This document shows, piece after piece, positions 1 to 10,598 of a stretch of DNA of 64,000 nt (positions within the stretch are counted from its first letter, which is position 1; every line of letters starts with the position of its first letter). The notes below the pieces were generated by a model. The model had not been told where the DNA came from. It did not search any database and worked only from the letters and a program-made list of their open reading frames with translations. Source of the stretch: Meconema thalassinum. Lineage: Eukaryota > Arthropoda > Insecta > Orthoptera > Tettigoniidae. Made by a program: the position numbers and the translations under genes. The DNA is taken from positions 291,643,065 through 291,707,064 of the forward strand of contig OX336395.1 in NCBI GenBank assembly GCA_946902985.2, read 5' to 3'.

Positions 1-184
1 TCAGTATTGAATAAAATGAAAAAAAAAAACTATTTTTCAGTTAAAATTCGTTAAGTTTTATTTGTCTGGTTATTGTGTATTCGTTTTTTGAGTTTGCAAA
101 AAAATTTGGTCTCCGTTGGGGGGGGGGGGAGGCATGACCCCCGTGATAACCCCCCCCCCCCCCCCCCCCTTGAATCCGCGCCTG
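1..184 (-). mobile_element. Non-autonomous hAT element, one end only
   Basis: This is the reverse complement of the left end of the complete element at 21249-21994. It shares the terminal CAGGCGCGGATTCAAG, the G/C homopolymer run and the stretch reading GGAGACCAAATTTTTTTGC. The terminus lies at 184. The following 8 bases, 185-192 (atagccat), should be the target duplication, but the partner end is outside the window. The insertion breaks the protein relic at 193-822 just after a VVFDGY motif. The homopolymer block differs in length and base from the other copy, so it is error-prone or mis-assembled. Confidence 0.8.
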
Positions 185-192
185 ATAGCCAT

Positions 193-822
193 CAAATACT
201 ACAGTAACTCTATGGCCAAAATGTCGACGTACATACTGAACGTATTTATCTAAAATAACATTAAATGTTTCTTCGCGATCCCACACAACGCGGTTTAATA
301 GATATCCTTCATCGGTGATGTATGTCACATTAATGTTGATAATATCAATGTTTGAAAACAATCGTAAATGGCTGACTTTTGTGCTTTACGCATTCCAACA
401 TCATCGAACAGTGACATCGGGTAGGAAGCCATTTCATGTTCGAAATATTTCTCTTCAAATGCCTAAGTAACACTCATGCGTTGAAATAACAATACAGGGT
501 CAACAGATACTTTCTCGTCGTGAACTGTTATGGTGCTACTCATAGCTAAAAGCACTTTTAATTTAATATTATTAAATGTCAGTCCTGTTATTTTGGACAT
601 AGGGGCAATTCCAACTTCATGACAATGTTACTATCACCAAGATATAATTTTGTCGACCTCTGGAGAAGGATCATGTGTTGAAACCCACTCTACAAGTTTT
701 TGTAAGTCTTTAGCATCTTTCTTTACTCGTGAATCACTTGCATCAACATGCTGATCTGTTGTATCCATTCTGACATTAGCGAGATCTTCCAATTTTTCAC
801 AAACAGTATTCATTGCATGCAT
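193..822 (-). pseudogene. Relic of an unclassified multicopy, transposon-associated protein
   Basis: Minus-strand frames give a chain of conserved-looking segments. The first starts at 822 (MHAMNTVCEKLEDL...), then a segment around 400-590 with PMSLFDDVGMRKAQKSA, then YITDEGYLLNRVVWDREETF and KYVQYVRRHFGHRVTVVFDGY near 193-330. They are separated by stop codons near 640 and 470 and a frameshift near 355. The last block recalls repetitive insect proteins often annotated as uncharacterised. I do not know their biochemical function. The hAT insertion at 1-184 removes the C-terminus. The gene is clearly dead and the family assignment is uncertain. Confidence 0.4.
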
Positions 823-1040
823 ACTACAGGGCGCAGTGGGTACGTGCAGCTGTGAGTGGTTGAGTCATGAGTTTAGTTGGCTGCACTGCACTGCACTGTG
901 TCCTTCGAAGCGGGACTCCCTCGTGCGGGCTGTCAGTGTGAATTGCGATAAGCCAGCGAGCCTGCATGTCTTCAGTGTGCATTACAGTAAGCGAGCGGTC
1001 ACATAGATTATTGGAAGAGTGCAACGGTATACAGGCGGTA

Positions 1041-1455
1041 ATGTTTACTACTGATGAGAGAGTTTTTTATGGTAGAATACGATTTTCGCAAAAATGTAAA
1101 ATTAAGATTTCAGGCGCGGTTTCCTAATTCAAAGTATCGAAACCGTGATACCGTTCGGGATTTGGTAAGTAAATTTCGTGTGACTGGCTCAGTTCACGAT
1201 GTACCGGGAACAGGCAGGCCTACGCTTTTAACAGAGGAAAAACTTGATGAAATCTCCGATATAATGCTGCGTAGTCCAAGTAAATCAACACGAAAATTAG
1301 CTCAATAAACAGGAATCTCTAAGTCGACAGCACATATAGCTGTAAGAGACAAGCTTCAGTTGTTCCCTTATAAAGATACCGTGGTTCATGAATTAAAACA
1401 AACTGATTACGGAAAAAGAGTGATGTACTGTGAATGGTTCCAGCATCTGTTATGA
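1041..1455 (+). pseudogene. Mariner/IS630-like transposase relic, N-terminal DNA-binding part
   Basis: The likely start at 1041 reads MFTTDERVF. A one-base shift in a T run then moves the frame to VEYDFRKNVKLRFQARFPN, followed by RDLVSKFRVTGSVHDVPGTGRP and SPSKSTRKLAQ, an in-frame TAA near 1305, and TGISKSTAHIAV to a TGA at 1453. The order (short helical domain, then a two-part helix-turn-helix with a GRP linker) matches the N-terminus of Tc1/mariner-type transposases of the DUF4817/SETMAR-like group. The catalytic DDE domain is absent. Related C-terminal remnants occur on the minus strand near 27.4 and 28.4 kb. Confidence 0.75.
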
Positions 1456-2304
1456 ATGGCTGTGGTGAGTACAAAGTTTACTGTTTATTTGTTGTGATGC
1501 AAGCGGCAGCCGTGCTACCAACGTAACTGCTGTAGCTAGCTCTCGCAGACGCATGTAGGTGCTGCGGAGAACATTCCCGGACTCACTGTATAAACCCATT
1601 TACTTATGGCACTCTCTGTCGTTCTTCTTCATCGAGAAATGCCTTCACTTGTCTTCATAGCTTTCATCATTTACAGCTCCACTTTCTTATTGCTTAGCGT
1701 ATGGCTTTTAGTGCCGGGAGTGTCCGAGGACATGTTCGGCTCGCCAGTTTTGTAGCTGCTTCGACGGACACCCAATGGGTGAGCTACAAGTACCGTTGGG
1801 GAGGAAAGTTGGAATGTAAGGACGAGGAGTTGGAAGGTAGCGGCTGTGGCCTATAGTTAGGGACCAACCCCGGCACTGCTCCACTGATGTATGTACGCAG
1901 TGTACCTATGCATATTATGAAGAATACAACTTTGTCAACTTACTTTTGAATCGTTATATCTCAGAAACGGTGACTCTTAGGATAAAAGGTGTTGAGACCA
2001 TTTTTATAGATAATTGCATGGTATACAATTTTAGTCCAATCTATTTTTATGATAAACCTTACCGTTTGGAACTCAGCAATTCTTCTTACCGTTTGGCTCA
2101 AAAGCGCAAATAACTCATATTTGCGAACTATGACCTTGAATATATATACACTGTATATATATTTATTTATTTATTTTATTTTTTTTCCGTTGTCGGACCG
2201 ATGGGGACTTTTCACATTTCATTTATAATGGTGTTTCGACCATTATTACAAATTTTCTGCTCTATGCGAAATTTGGTAACCTTACCCCTAGTTTTTGGGC
2301 TAAC
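1456..2304. other. No gene recognised; old repeat-like sequence
   Basis: No convincing reading frame. The stretch around 1700-1870, with GTGCCGGGAGTGTCCGAGG, looks like part of a dispersed element but has no second copy in this window. An AT-rich run with TATATA and TTTA repeats lies at 2140-2185. Confidence 0.5.
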
Positions 2305-2760
2305 TTGATCGGGCTAGTGGGGCGGCATCATGTTGTATAGCCGTACGGACCTGCACATCTTCATGGGTGGTCCGAGGAAAACTGTGAATGCTCGGAGATA
2401 CAGGAATGAAGTACTGAGACCACAGAGGTGCGGTTGGTCCAGACTTCCTCTTAATGGACGATAATGCCACCGCACCGCGCTGCTCTGGTGGATGAATTTC
2501 TGGCTGGGGAAGACATTCATCGCATGGACTGGCCAGTGACGTCTGCGGATCTGAATCCTATAGAACATGCCTGGGATGCATTGGCGAGGCGAATTGCATC
2601 CCGTCAGCATCCATCAAGGAGCCTCCAAGACCTTCGCATTACCCTTTCGGAGGAATGGGATTGACTGCCACTGCTCTTGGACCATCTGATAGAGAGCATG
2701 CCACGTCGCTGCGAAACATGTGTGACCGTTAGGGGTAACCATACACACTATTAACAGCAT
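2305..2760 (+). pseudogene. Tc1-like transposase relic, catalytic C-terminal half
   Basis: One frame from about 2314 contains GGIMLYSRTDLHIFMGG and RRYRNEVLRP. The catalytic MDDN block is reached at about 2455. A small deletion, apparently two bases, then shifts to the frame MPPHRAALVDEFLAGEDIHRMDWP...SADLNPIEHAWDALARRI (2464-2664), followed by MPRRCETCV in another frame. DDN and the DLNPIEHAWD motif with its final acidic residue are diagnostic of Tc1 DD34E transposases. The paired helix-turn-helix half is missing. Confidence 0.85.
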
Positions 2761-2959
2761 ATTTTGTTGTGGAAGACATTGCCAAGTTTTGCTAGTTGTT
2801 GTCAAAGATGTACCTTAGCTATCAGAACCTCTCTGAGACTGTTTTTTTTTTGGGGGGGGGGACAAGTTGTGTGGCATATGGTGTGTGATTCAGCTTCCGT
2901 TTCTTCAGCAATCCATCTGACATTCCTATCAGGCGGTATGGCCTCGTTTATTGATTGGT

Positions 2960-3155
2960 TGGTTGGTTGGTTCTTAAGTTTAGGGGCTGCGACAACGAGG
3001 TCATGTAGCCCCGTGTACTTAGGGTGTGTGTAGAATCTGTCTGATAACCGGTGTTAATTGTGATGGCTGTATTAGTGTGTGTATCTGCTTTTTAATTCAA
3101 GTAAGGACTGCAACTTAGAATTCTTCAAATAGTTCCTACTTTTGCTGCCAAACGC
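2960..3155 (-). repeat. Dispersed repeat flanking the gypsy insertion (left part)
   Basis: Inverted paralogue of 30930-31125, sharing motifs such as CTGTCTGATAACCGGTG and GTTCCTACTTTTGCTGCCAA. The gypsy element at 3156 interrupts it. Sequence at 18323 (ACGCCACCGCAG...) continues it on the far side, which identifies the pre-integration site. A (GGTT)n run lies at 2955-2971. Family unknown; probably the distal part of the tRNA-SINE at 18323. Confidence 0.65.
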
Positions 3156-3268
3156 TGTAACGTGTTTTTCGAGGGGATTTTACGCCACTGGCATAAGTCA
3201 GTAGGAAGCCATTCTATATTTATTTACGCGGCAAATTGTTCAGCCAAGAGCAGCTTTCATGTTAATTT

Positions 3269-4028
3269 CTTCTTCTTCTTCTTCTTCTTCTTCTTCTTCT
3301 TCTTCTTCCTCCTTCGTTACGGCCAACTAAGGTACACGTCATGTCAACTGTTTTTTCTGCATTTTAATGTTAGGCCAGTACTCCTTCATTCGCAATAGAT
3401 GTTGCACCTTTCTCTCTGTCGTCCAGGCCTTCCCGGTTTTTAGCTTCGGCTTAAGTTGAAAACTCCGATGTTTCTGAAGTTTATCCCTAAGTGGGCCACG
3501 CTCCTGGATATCTTCACGTGTAATCCCAGTCTCCAACAGATCTTTCTCTACTTCAATGAACCAGGCCCCCTTTGTCTTTTTCTCACGGAGAAAAGCAAAA
3601 ATTCTGTTGGATAGCCGTGTTGATTTCATTCGGGTTATATGTCCATAAAAAAAATCCTCCATTTCCTCATCACGTCCGTTATTTTCTCTACGTGAGTGTA
3701 CAACTCGTGGTTGTGGCGTCTTCGGAACTCGCCGTGTTCTTTGACTGGACCCAGGATTTTCCTCAATATCTTCCTTTCCTTGGTCTCCAGTTTTTCCATT
3801 ATGCCTTTTCTATTCATGGAGGGACATTCCGCTGCATACAAAGCTTCTGGCCGGATGACCGTGCAGTAGTGCTTCAGTTTTGCATTCAGGGATATAGATC
3901 TTTTGTTGTACACATTCTTAGTTAGATGGTAAGTCATTTCAATTTTATTCCAGCGTGACGCAAAAGCCTCGTTTTCGGACATTGTAGGGTCTATCCATTC
4001 CCCAAGATACTTAAATTTCACAACCCGC
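3269..4028 (-). pseudogene. Truncated LINE (C-terminal ORF2 piece) inserted in the 5' LTR
   Basis: The minus strand encodes two overlapping frames. The first (4021-3635) reads KFKYLGEWIDPTMSENEAF...LYAAECPSMNRKG...ERKILRKILGP; the second (3662-3339) reads FYGHITRMKSTRLSNRIF. These are typical of the region downstream of reverse transcriptase in non-LTR retrotransposons. The 3' end is a (GAA)n tail, seen as (TTC)n at 3269-3308 on the plus strand. The direct repeat TTAATTT (3262-3268 and 4029-4035) brackets the insert. The 3' LTR has the uninterrupted site. The frame is broken once near 3650. Clade not determined. Confidence 0.85.
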
Positions 4029-4034
4029 TTAATT

Positions 4035-4050
4035 TATTATTATTATTAAC

Positions 4051-4108
<58 letters not shown>
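4035..4108 (+). repeat. (TTA)n microsatellite in the 5' LTR
   Basis: About 25 TTA units interrupted by AACTTA. The 3' LTR has only about eight units at the same place (17126-17149), so this tract expanded in the 5' copy. Confidence 0.95.
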
Positions 4109-4535
4109 GGTATTTTATGGAGCATTTTTATAAAATTATAAGCATACAGATAGGTTTTCTATGTCTTAGAAAACACTATCAAGCAAATTATTACGAACAA
4201 CATTATCATAGAAAATTATATGATTACGGAATTTTACGGAGTTTTGTCAGTTAGGGTATTATGATAGAGATGACTCACTGGGAATTCAGATACAGGCTTC
4301 TTCTTGTCAAGAAGCATGTCGCAAGCCTAGGTTGCAGCGTCAAGAAAAGGCGAAATAGTCTGGAACGGCAATCGACATCATCCGCGCGCCGTGTGTATTG
4401 AGCCAACACCACCTATATACAAGGCCTTTGCACTGAATTGAAAATAAGCAAGATGGCGGATACCGAAGGCAGAAGTTTGTGATCATACCTTTGTTGTTGT
4501 TTTTGTGCGATTTTTTCAGTTTTTTGCTGTAAAAT

Positions 4536-5937
4536 ATGGTTTACAAGTGTTGTGTGCCGAAGTGCAGGGGGAATTATGATCATGAGAATAAAGTTCGAGT
4601 GTTTAAGTTCCCCGAAGAAGAGAATTTGAAGAAACTTTGGATATCAGCTATTAACGAAACATTGTGTGGTAAGTAGGCTACCAATACGGTACACGTATTT
4701 TAATTATCTAAGCAGTGTTAGCCTACCGTACCTCATAAATAGCCGATATACCGGTAATCTTAATAATGTAAAGAATTACCTAGGCTGCTATAAATAGTTC
4801 TAAGAACTATTTCATTGCCTTGCAAGCAACACGTAAGTGACCAAGCCTAGTCATTTTAAGGTTAGAGTTGGAGCAATACTTTGCATTTAGGCTAAGTTTC
4901 AAATAATAATAATGAACGGTGTTTCCTCATTAAATAATTAATTAACGAATCTCCCAACATGCGAGGCAAGTTTGTTGTGCATGGGTGAATTAAACATGTT
5001 GTGATCAAATACTGAAAATGTTTTAGTGTGATAATTATAGATTCATTTTTAATGCATGCATATTGAGAATCAGTGTTCAAAGCTAATGATTTATATAATT
5101 GAGTCTGGCCTCACTGGAAAGTCATTTAATGTGCACCACAAATTGCTCAGATTCCTGATTAAGTAGGTACCTAACCCCTTTATTGCTCCCAGCGGAGATG
5201 TTTTAATAGGAAATTCCCCAGTGAAGGTAATTGTATAAAAGCAAGATATAAAATATAAGTAGACCTGTAGCTCAATAGTTTGTTCTAAAACTAATCTTCT
5301 GATACCGGTACCATATAGTACTCGAGACGAAAGAGTAGGCCTAGAAAAAAATTTAGCCTATGGTACTCAATGATTTACAGCACCGTATTTATACCTTGGT
5401 TGGTAATTGATATTTTTAAATATAGGCTACTCTATACATGCCAGAAATCACTACTATTTCCCTAAATATACCCAGGTGTGTAGGTAACTTCGATGATAAG
5501 CTGTATTCTTTGCATATTCATAACATTTTCTTGTCCAATATACAACTTTTTATGGAATTATCTGCTGAATTTTAAGAAATTTGGTCAGTTATCATGAACC
5601 ATATCACTAAGATATTTCACAATTCATTGAGTAATAATAAATACATTCCTAGATCACTTGGAAAGTGCAGCAGTTATCTCACTAGGACCCAAAGAGCCCA
5701 ATGTGGCGATGTAGCTCAGAATGTAAGATTAATTATCGGTAGGCCTATACACTTTACTTCAATGAATGTTACTCAGTATGATTCTTTTGCAAATTGCAGG
5801 TTTGTGAACTGCATTTTAATGCTCAAGACATTCGACAGAATACTGTATTCAATTGTGAAGATGGCCAAGAGATTACACTCCCATTAAAAGTGCCAAGACT
5901 TAAACCTGGTGCTGTTCCATCTCGTCTACCAAATTGA
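4536..5937 (+). pseudogene. THAP-domain exons of a P-element-type transposase
   Basis: Exon 1 (4536-4668) starts MVYKCCVPKCRG and ends before GTAAGT. It has the first zinc-binding pair (C-x3/4-C), VFKFPEE and the conserved W of KKLW. Exon 2 (about 5800-5937) follows a TTGCAG acceptor and reads VCELHFNAQDI...PRLKPGAVPSRLPN before TGA. It supplies the C-x2-H pair and the AVP box that closes a THAP fold. Together these give all four zinc ligands. The simplest donor/acceptor pair leaves a phase mismatch, so a one-base lesion or another splice site is needed. THAP domains bind DNA at transposon ends. The frame stops right after the domain, with no transposase core seen. Confidence 0.82.
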
Positions 5938-6147
5938 ATCAGTGACCCATGCATCGTATCCTCCCTTTGTTAGTAATGAATAGAACTCACTTAAATAGCC
6001 CAATTCTATCATCACGTGTAGTATTTCAGTGTTCCAAACCACCGCAGTTCCCTGCAGTCAGCTGATCGAGATGTTGCTGTCAACAATGTGATGTCATCAG
6101 CCATCTATTGGATGTATGATCGAAAAGACATTCAAATAAAATGCAAC

Positions 6148-6182
6148 GACCTCGTAATTCTGCCCCTTAAAACAACAATAAC
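6148..6182 (+). repeat. Hairpin-retroposon tail fragment (type II)
   Basis: GACCTCGTAATTCTGCCCC followed by TTAAAACAACAATAAC is the 3' half of the short element also seen at 12132 and 30262. The 5' half of the hairpin is missing and I cannot see a target duplication. Confidence 0.65.
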
Positions 6183-7404
6183 TACCGTACCTAAAATTCA
6201 ATCTTCTCCTGTGATATTTGTAAGTATTTTCTAGTATAATACCTATTTCATCCAGAGTTTTTCAGTTGTCATGTTTGATCTGAGGAGTGAATTCATGCCT
6301 GCCTAGTAGCCTAATTATAAAATATGTTATATTATATTTAATGACAAAATGTGCATCCTGTCACTGTTATAATTACAAATCACATTTTTACAAAAGTTAG
6401 CCTAATTTTATAATATGCATTGTCAACAGGAATCAGTACCCCACTTCAGTCCCTCTGTTGTGTTCAAAATCATTTTCAATATTCCTCTACTCCAGTATTT
6501 TAAATGTGATCATTGCAGTTGGCCTTTAAATGAATCCAATATAGCACATTGTGGTTCCCCAGCTACCGTATCTGTCTTCCAAGGTACTTTGTTTTTCACT
6601 GTTTGCTACTGTGCCTGAAATTAACAATCGCCCAATAAAACTGGAGCGCCTGTTTTTCCAAAATCACCGTACCAAAAATAGATAGACCCTCCAGCTACAT
6701 AACTGTGATCCACCTGCTAGGCTTTTAGAATATTTCTATATGCCACATTGTTTCTGGTAGTAATACGAAACCCAACTTGAAAATGGCTTTTGAATACCAG
6801 CCATTTATGTGTCAAATCTGATTTAAGGCAGATGTATATTTTGATCTCTCTGTTAATAGTCAGCCCAAAGGCTGGTTAGATCCTCAACAAGCACCACTGT
6901 AAGTTATGCTAATAGAAACCCACAAAGCAGCACTACGATGAGACATACTAGGCAAGGTTCCTCTGTACAACTTGAGTACAGTTAGTGTCAGTACTGATGT
7001 ACTGTGTCAGTACTGATGTACTGACTCAGTACATGGCACCAGTCATACCTTGGTAGCTTCCACATAATCGCAATCATGAATGAGATGAGACATTAGTGAA
7101 AAGCCACATTTTGCTCTAGCCTGTGCGACAGACACAAAAACACTACAATCATCAAGAGATGGCACAAGTAAATATTTGGATCATGTTTGTCGAATTTCAG
7201 GTTGTCATACTTATTTCCGATGAGAAGATGCAACTGTTTAATTATGTACTCTTATTAGATTCAGCTACTCCTCTATTCACATCATAAATATATCCATTCA
7301 GCAAGTATGTCAACAGACAATCTTGACAGCTTATGAAATTTGAAATCAATTTTATTGTTTTTTAGTCTAATAAGTGAATTTAGTTTCAGTCGGTCTTCAT
7401 GTTA

Positions 7405-9319
7405 AGGGACACTGGGACTGAGTTTTCATATTTCTGTAATTATCAATGGATATTGTTCTAATTTTACACACATCACTCAAATACTAATATACACTATACT
7501 ACTGATTTACACTTTTCGATCTCTAACCGTTTAGGAGATATGATTATTTTTATATAGAAATTATGCAAATTTTGAAAATGGTCCTTGCGTTAAACAGATA
7601 GAAGTAGCTCATTTATCATGACTTTCCCATATAGATATTTAGTATGAAAGCAATCCTAGTTATTGGTTTTGAGTTCATATGAATATGTGTTGAGATATAA
7701 ATTAACTCATTTCACAATTTTTTTTATTCCATTAATTGCCTATTATTTAAAATTAAAATATTTTTAATGGCAAACCTAAGAATACTACAGTAAAACTAAT
7801 CACTGAACTTATGGATGCATTAATATAGAATATGAATACAAATTTGCAATATTATAGCAGCAAATCTAATGCGCAAGGACCAAATGTTGTATCAAAATAT
7901 GGGAAGCCACGATAAATGGACTTTTATAAAAAAAAACATGCATATTTTTTGGTTATCAGCTTTCAATTTTAGGTAATTATCAATGGATATTGTTATAATG
8001 TTACACACAGCACTCTAATAGTAATATACACTAGACTTCTGATTTACACTTTTCTATCTCCAACCGTTTAGGAGATATGATTATTTTAATATGAAAAATA
8101 TGCAAATTTTGAAAATGGTCCTTGCGTTAAACGGATAGAGGTAGGTCATTTATCATGACTTTCCCATATAGATATTTAGTATGGAAGCAATCCTAGTGAT
8201 TGGTTTTAAGTTCATATTAATATTTGTTGAGATATAAATTAACAAATTTCTCAATTTATTTATCCCATTAATTGCCTATTATTTGAAAATTAAAATATGT
8301 TTAATGGCAAAACTATGAATACTACAGTAAAACTAATCACTGAACTTATGGATGCATTAATATAGAATATGAATACAAATTTGCATTATTATAGCAGCAA
8401 ATCTAATGTGCAAGGACCAAATGTTGTATCAAAAAATGGGAAGCCGCGATAAATGGACTTTTATAAAAACATGCATATTCTTTGGTGATAGGCTTTCAAT
8501 TTTAGGTAATTATCAATGGATATTGTTTTAATGTTCCATACAGCACTCTAATAGTAATATACACTAGACTACTGATTTACACTTTTCTATCTCTAACCGT
8601 TTAGGAGATATGATTATTTTAATATGAAAAATATGCAAATTTTGAAAATAGTCCTTGCGTTAAACAGATAGAGTTAGGTAATTTATCATGACTTTCCCAT
8701 ATAGATATTTAGTATGGAAGCAATCCTAGTGATTGGTTTTAAGTTCATATGAATATTTGTTGAGATATAAATTAACATACAGTATTTCACAATTTATTTA
8801 TCCCATTAATTGAAAATTAAAATATTTTTAATGGCAAAACTATGAATACTACAGTAAAACTAATCACTGTGCTTATGGATGCATTAATATAGACTATGTA
8901 TAAAAATTTGCTACATTATAGCCACAAGTCTGATGCATATGGGGCGAATTTTGTTCCAAAAAATGGGAAGCTCAGAAAAATGCACTTTTATAAACCCATG
9001 CATATTTTTTTAGTTATCAGCTTACCTTGTCAGCTAAAACTGCCCAGCACCATATGTCAACACCCTCTTTCTTGCTTTTCTGAGCTCCTTATTAGGAAAT
9101 TAAGTACAGAAATACTCGCCTCAATGAAAGTCCATGAATAGGAGGCGTTTAGATACCATGCACTAGACATTTCAAGAATTCGCTGGGCCTTTAAATATGG
9201 CGGAATTTGGAAAAGACTTTCACTAAATTGTCCGCTGGAGTCAGGGGCATAATTATATCAAAGAATAAAAAAATCAATATTTTTGCAATTTCTGACAAAA
9301 ACTCAGTCCCAGTGTCCCT
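7405..9319. repeat. Inverted-repeat-bounded block with three tandem ~535-bp units
   Basis: Bounded by AGGGACACTGGGACTGAGTT at 7405 and its inverse ending at 9319. Inside, three head-to-tail units start near 7436, 7974 and 8506, each opening GTAATTATCAATGGATATTG and closing with an ATGCATATT...TTATCAGC motif. The third is about 510 bp and diverges at its end. Each unit contains GTCCTTGCGTT near its start and GCAAGGACC near its end, an internal inverted pair. No coding capacity. It could be a satellite-bearing MITE nested in the P element, or the P element's own interior. Confidence 0.8.
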
Positions 9320-9324
9320 CTGTA

Positions 9325-9502
9325 CCCAATTAAATTGGGCGAGGAGTAAAACTTTCAATTCACACTTGCGTACAGGACCTCTAAAAAATACTTGGATTAA
9401 TCAAGCACTTAAGTGTATAATTAATCCAAATAATTTTTCCACATTGACAGAAAGTTGAGAGTCGATAGTCCTACGTTTTACTCCCCGACCAATTTAATTG
9501 GG
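9325..9502. mobile_element. Short palindromic MITE
   Basis: A 178-bp segment with nearly perfect 28-bp inverted ends: CCCAATTAAATTGGG plus CGAGGAGTAAAAC at the left and its complement at 9475-9502. An inner inverted pair GGATTAAT/ATTAATCC lets it fold into one long hairpin. It follows the block at 7405-9319 directly. Superfamily unknown. Confidence 0.75.
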
Positions 9503-10408
9503 CCAATTAACATGTGGAGCAACTAAAATGCAATTAATTCATTAGATTATGAACGCAACATTGAAAAATGACTTCGAAAAGTTCAAGTTGTATGGACACC
9601 ATTTTTGTGGCACCAAATATTAGAATGTTATCCTGAAAGTCTTGAAATAGCCTATTATGAACAGTCTCTCCTCCTCTCACCCTGTCTGTTGCATTTCTCC
9701 GCCCTTTGTAGCCTTACAGCCTCAATATATTAGAAAGCCATCCACTGTGTTAAAGTTTCATTGTCTCTAAAACTTATACAGGATTGTCGGCCTCTCCCCC
9801 CATGTGTCCAATGACATTTCAAATATCTTCAAGCTCAAATGAGTGCCTTTTGTTATGGTTTAGAAAGTCATACCTCACATATAAAAATGTTTCGTTTAGT
9901 AGTGTAGTCATTGTGCTTCAACAGCTATTGGATCAAAATTTAATGCTTTCAGTCGGTCAACATGATTGTATCCAATTGTAATGGGTGTTTCTCTACTCTT
10001 GAAAGAAATTTACATGAGAGTGATAAATACACTTAGATGACTAGTTTTGACATAGATTAATAGCCTGAGTGAAAAGGATCTGATGTGACATTGTGTGTTA
10101 ATGTGAATAGCCTACTATATATTTTAAACTAGCAGAGTCATTGCTGTGTTAAGGGTATTTTATGCTCAACTTTGCTTCCACTCACAGTGTATGTAAATAT
10201 TTAGGATGCTCTGGATATAAATGATAATAATAAAATATACACCTCATATTTGTAGGTGACAGGTATGATGTGCAATAAATTACTAGAAAAAAGCCAATCA
10301 AATTAATAAACTGTTGCTTTGGTAAGAGCATAAAATAATTGTAAATTCGGTTGTACTGTAATCTTAACTTATTGGCTGTTATAAACAATATTAAGATTGA
10401 AATTAGAT

Positions 10409-10598
10409 TAACTCGTGGTGTAGTAGCTAGCATTCTTGGCTGCCGCCCCGGATGTCCAAATTCGATTCCCGGCTCCCCCAAGAAATTTTAATTCTAGTAC
10501 GAGGGCTGGAACGGTACTCTCAGACTTGTGAGGCAAAACTGTGAATTCCACTGTACGGTACATTTGAGAAATAAATTATCAACTTGTAAAAAAAAAAC
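10409..10598 (+). mobile_element. tRNA-derived SINE (family D)
   Basis: Begins ACTCGTGGTGTAGTAGCTAG (A-box-like) and has a B-box-like AAATTCGATTCCCGG about 50 bases on. A 3' body ends in a nine-A tail at about 10590-10598. The layout is that of a tRNA-derived SINE; only this copy is seen. It lies inside the P element. Confidence 0.75.

Noticed and set aside
7436..9020. CRISPR-like array
   Set aside because: Units are about 535 bp, directly adjacent, and the genome is eukaryotic; this is a tandem repeat.
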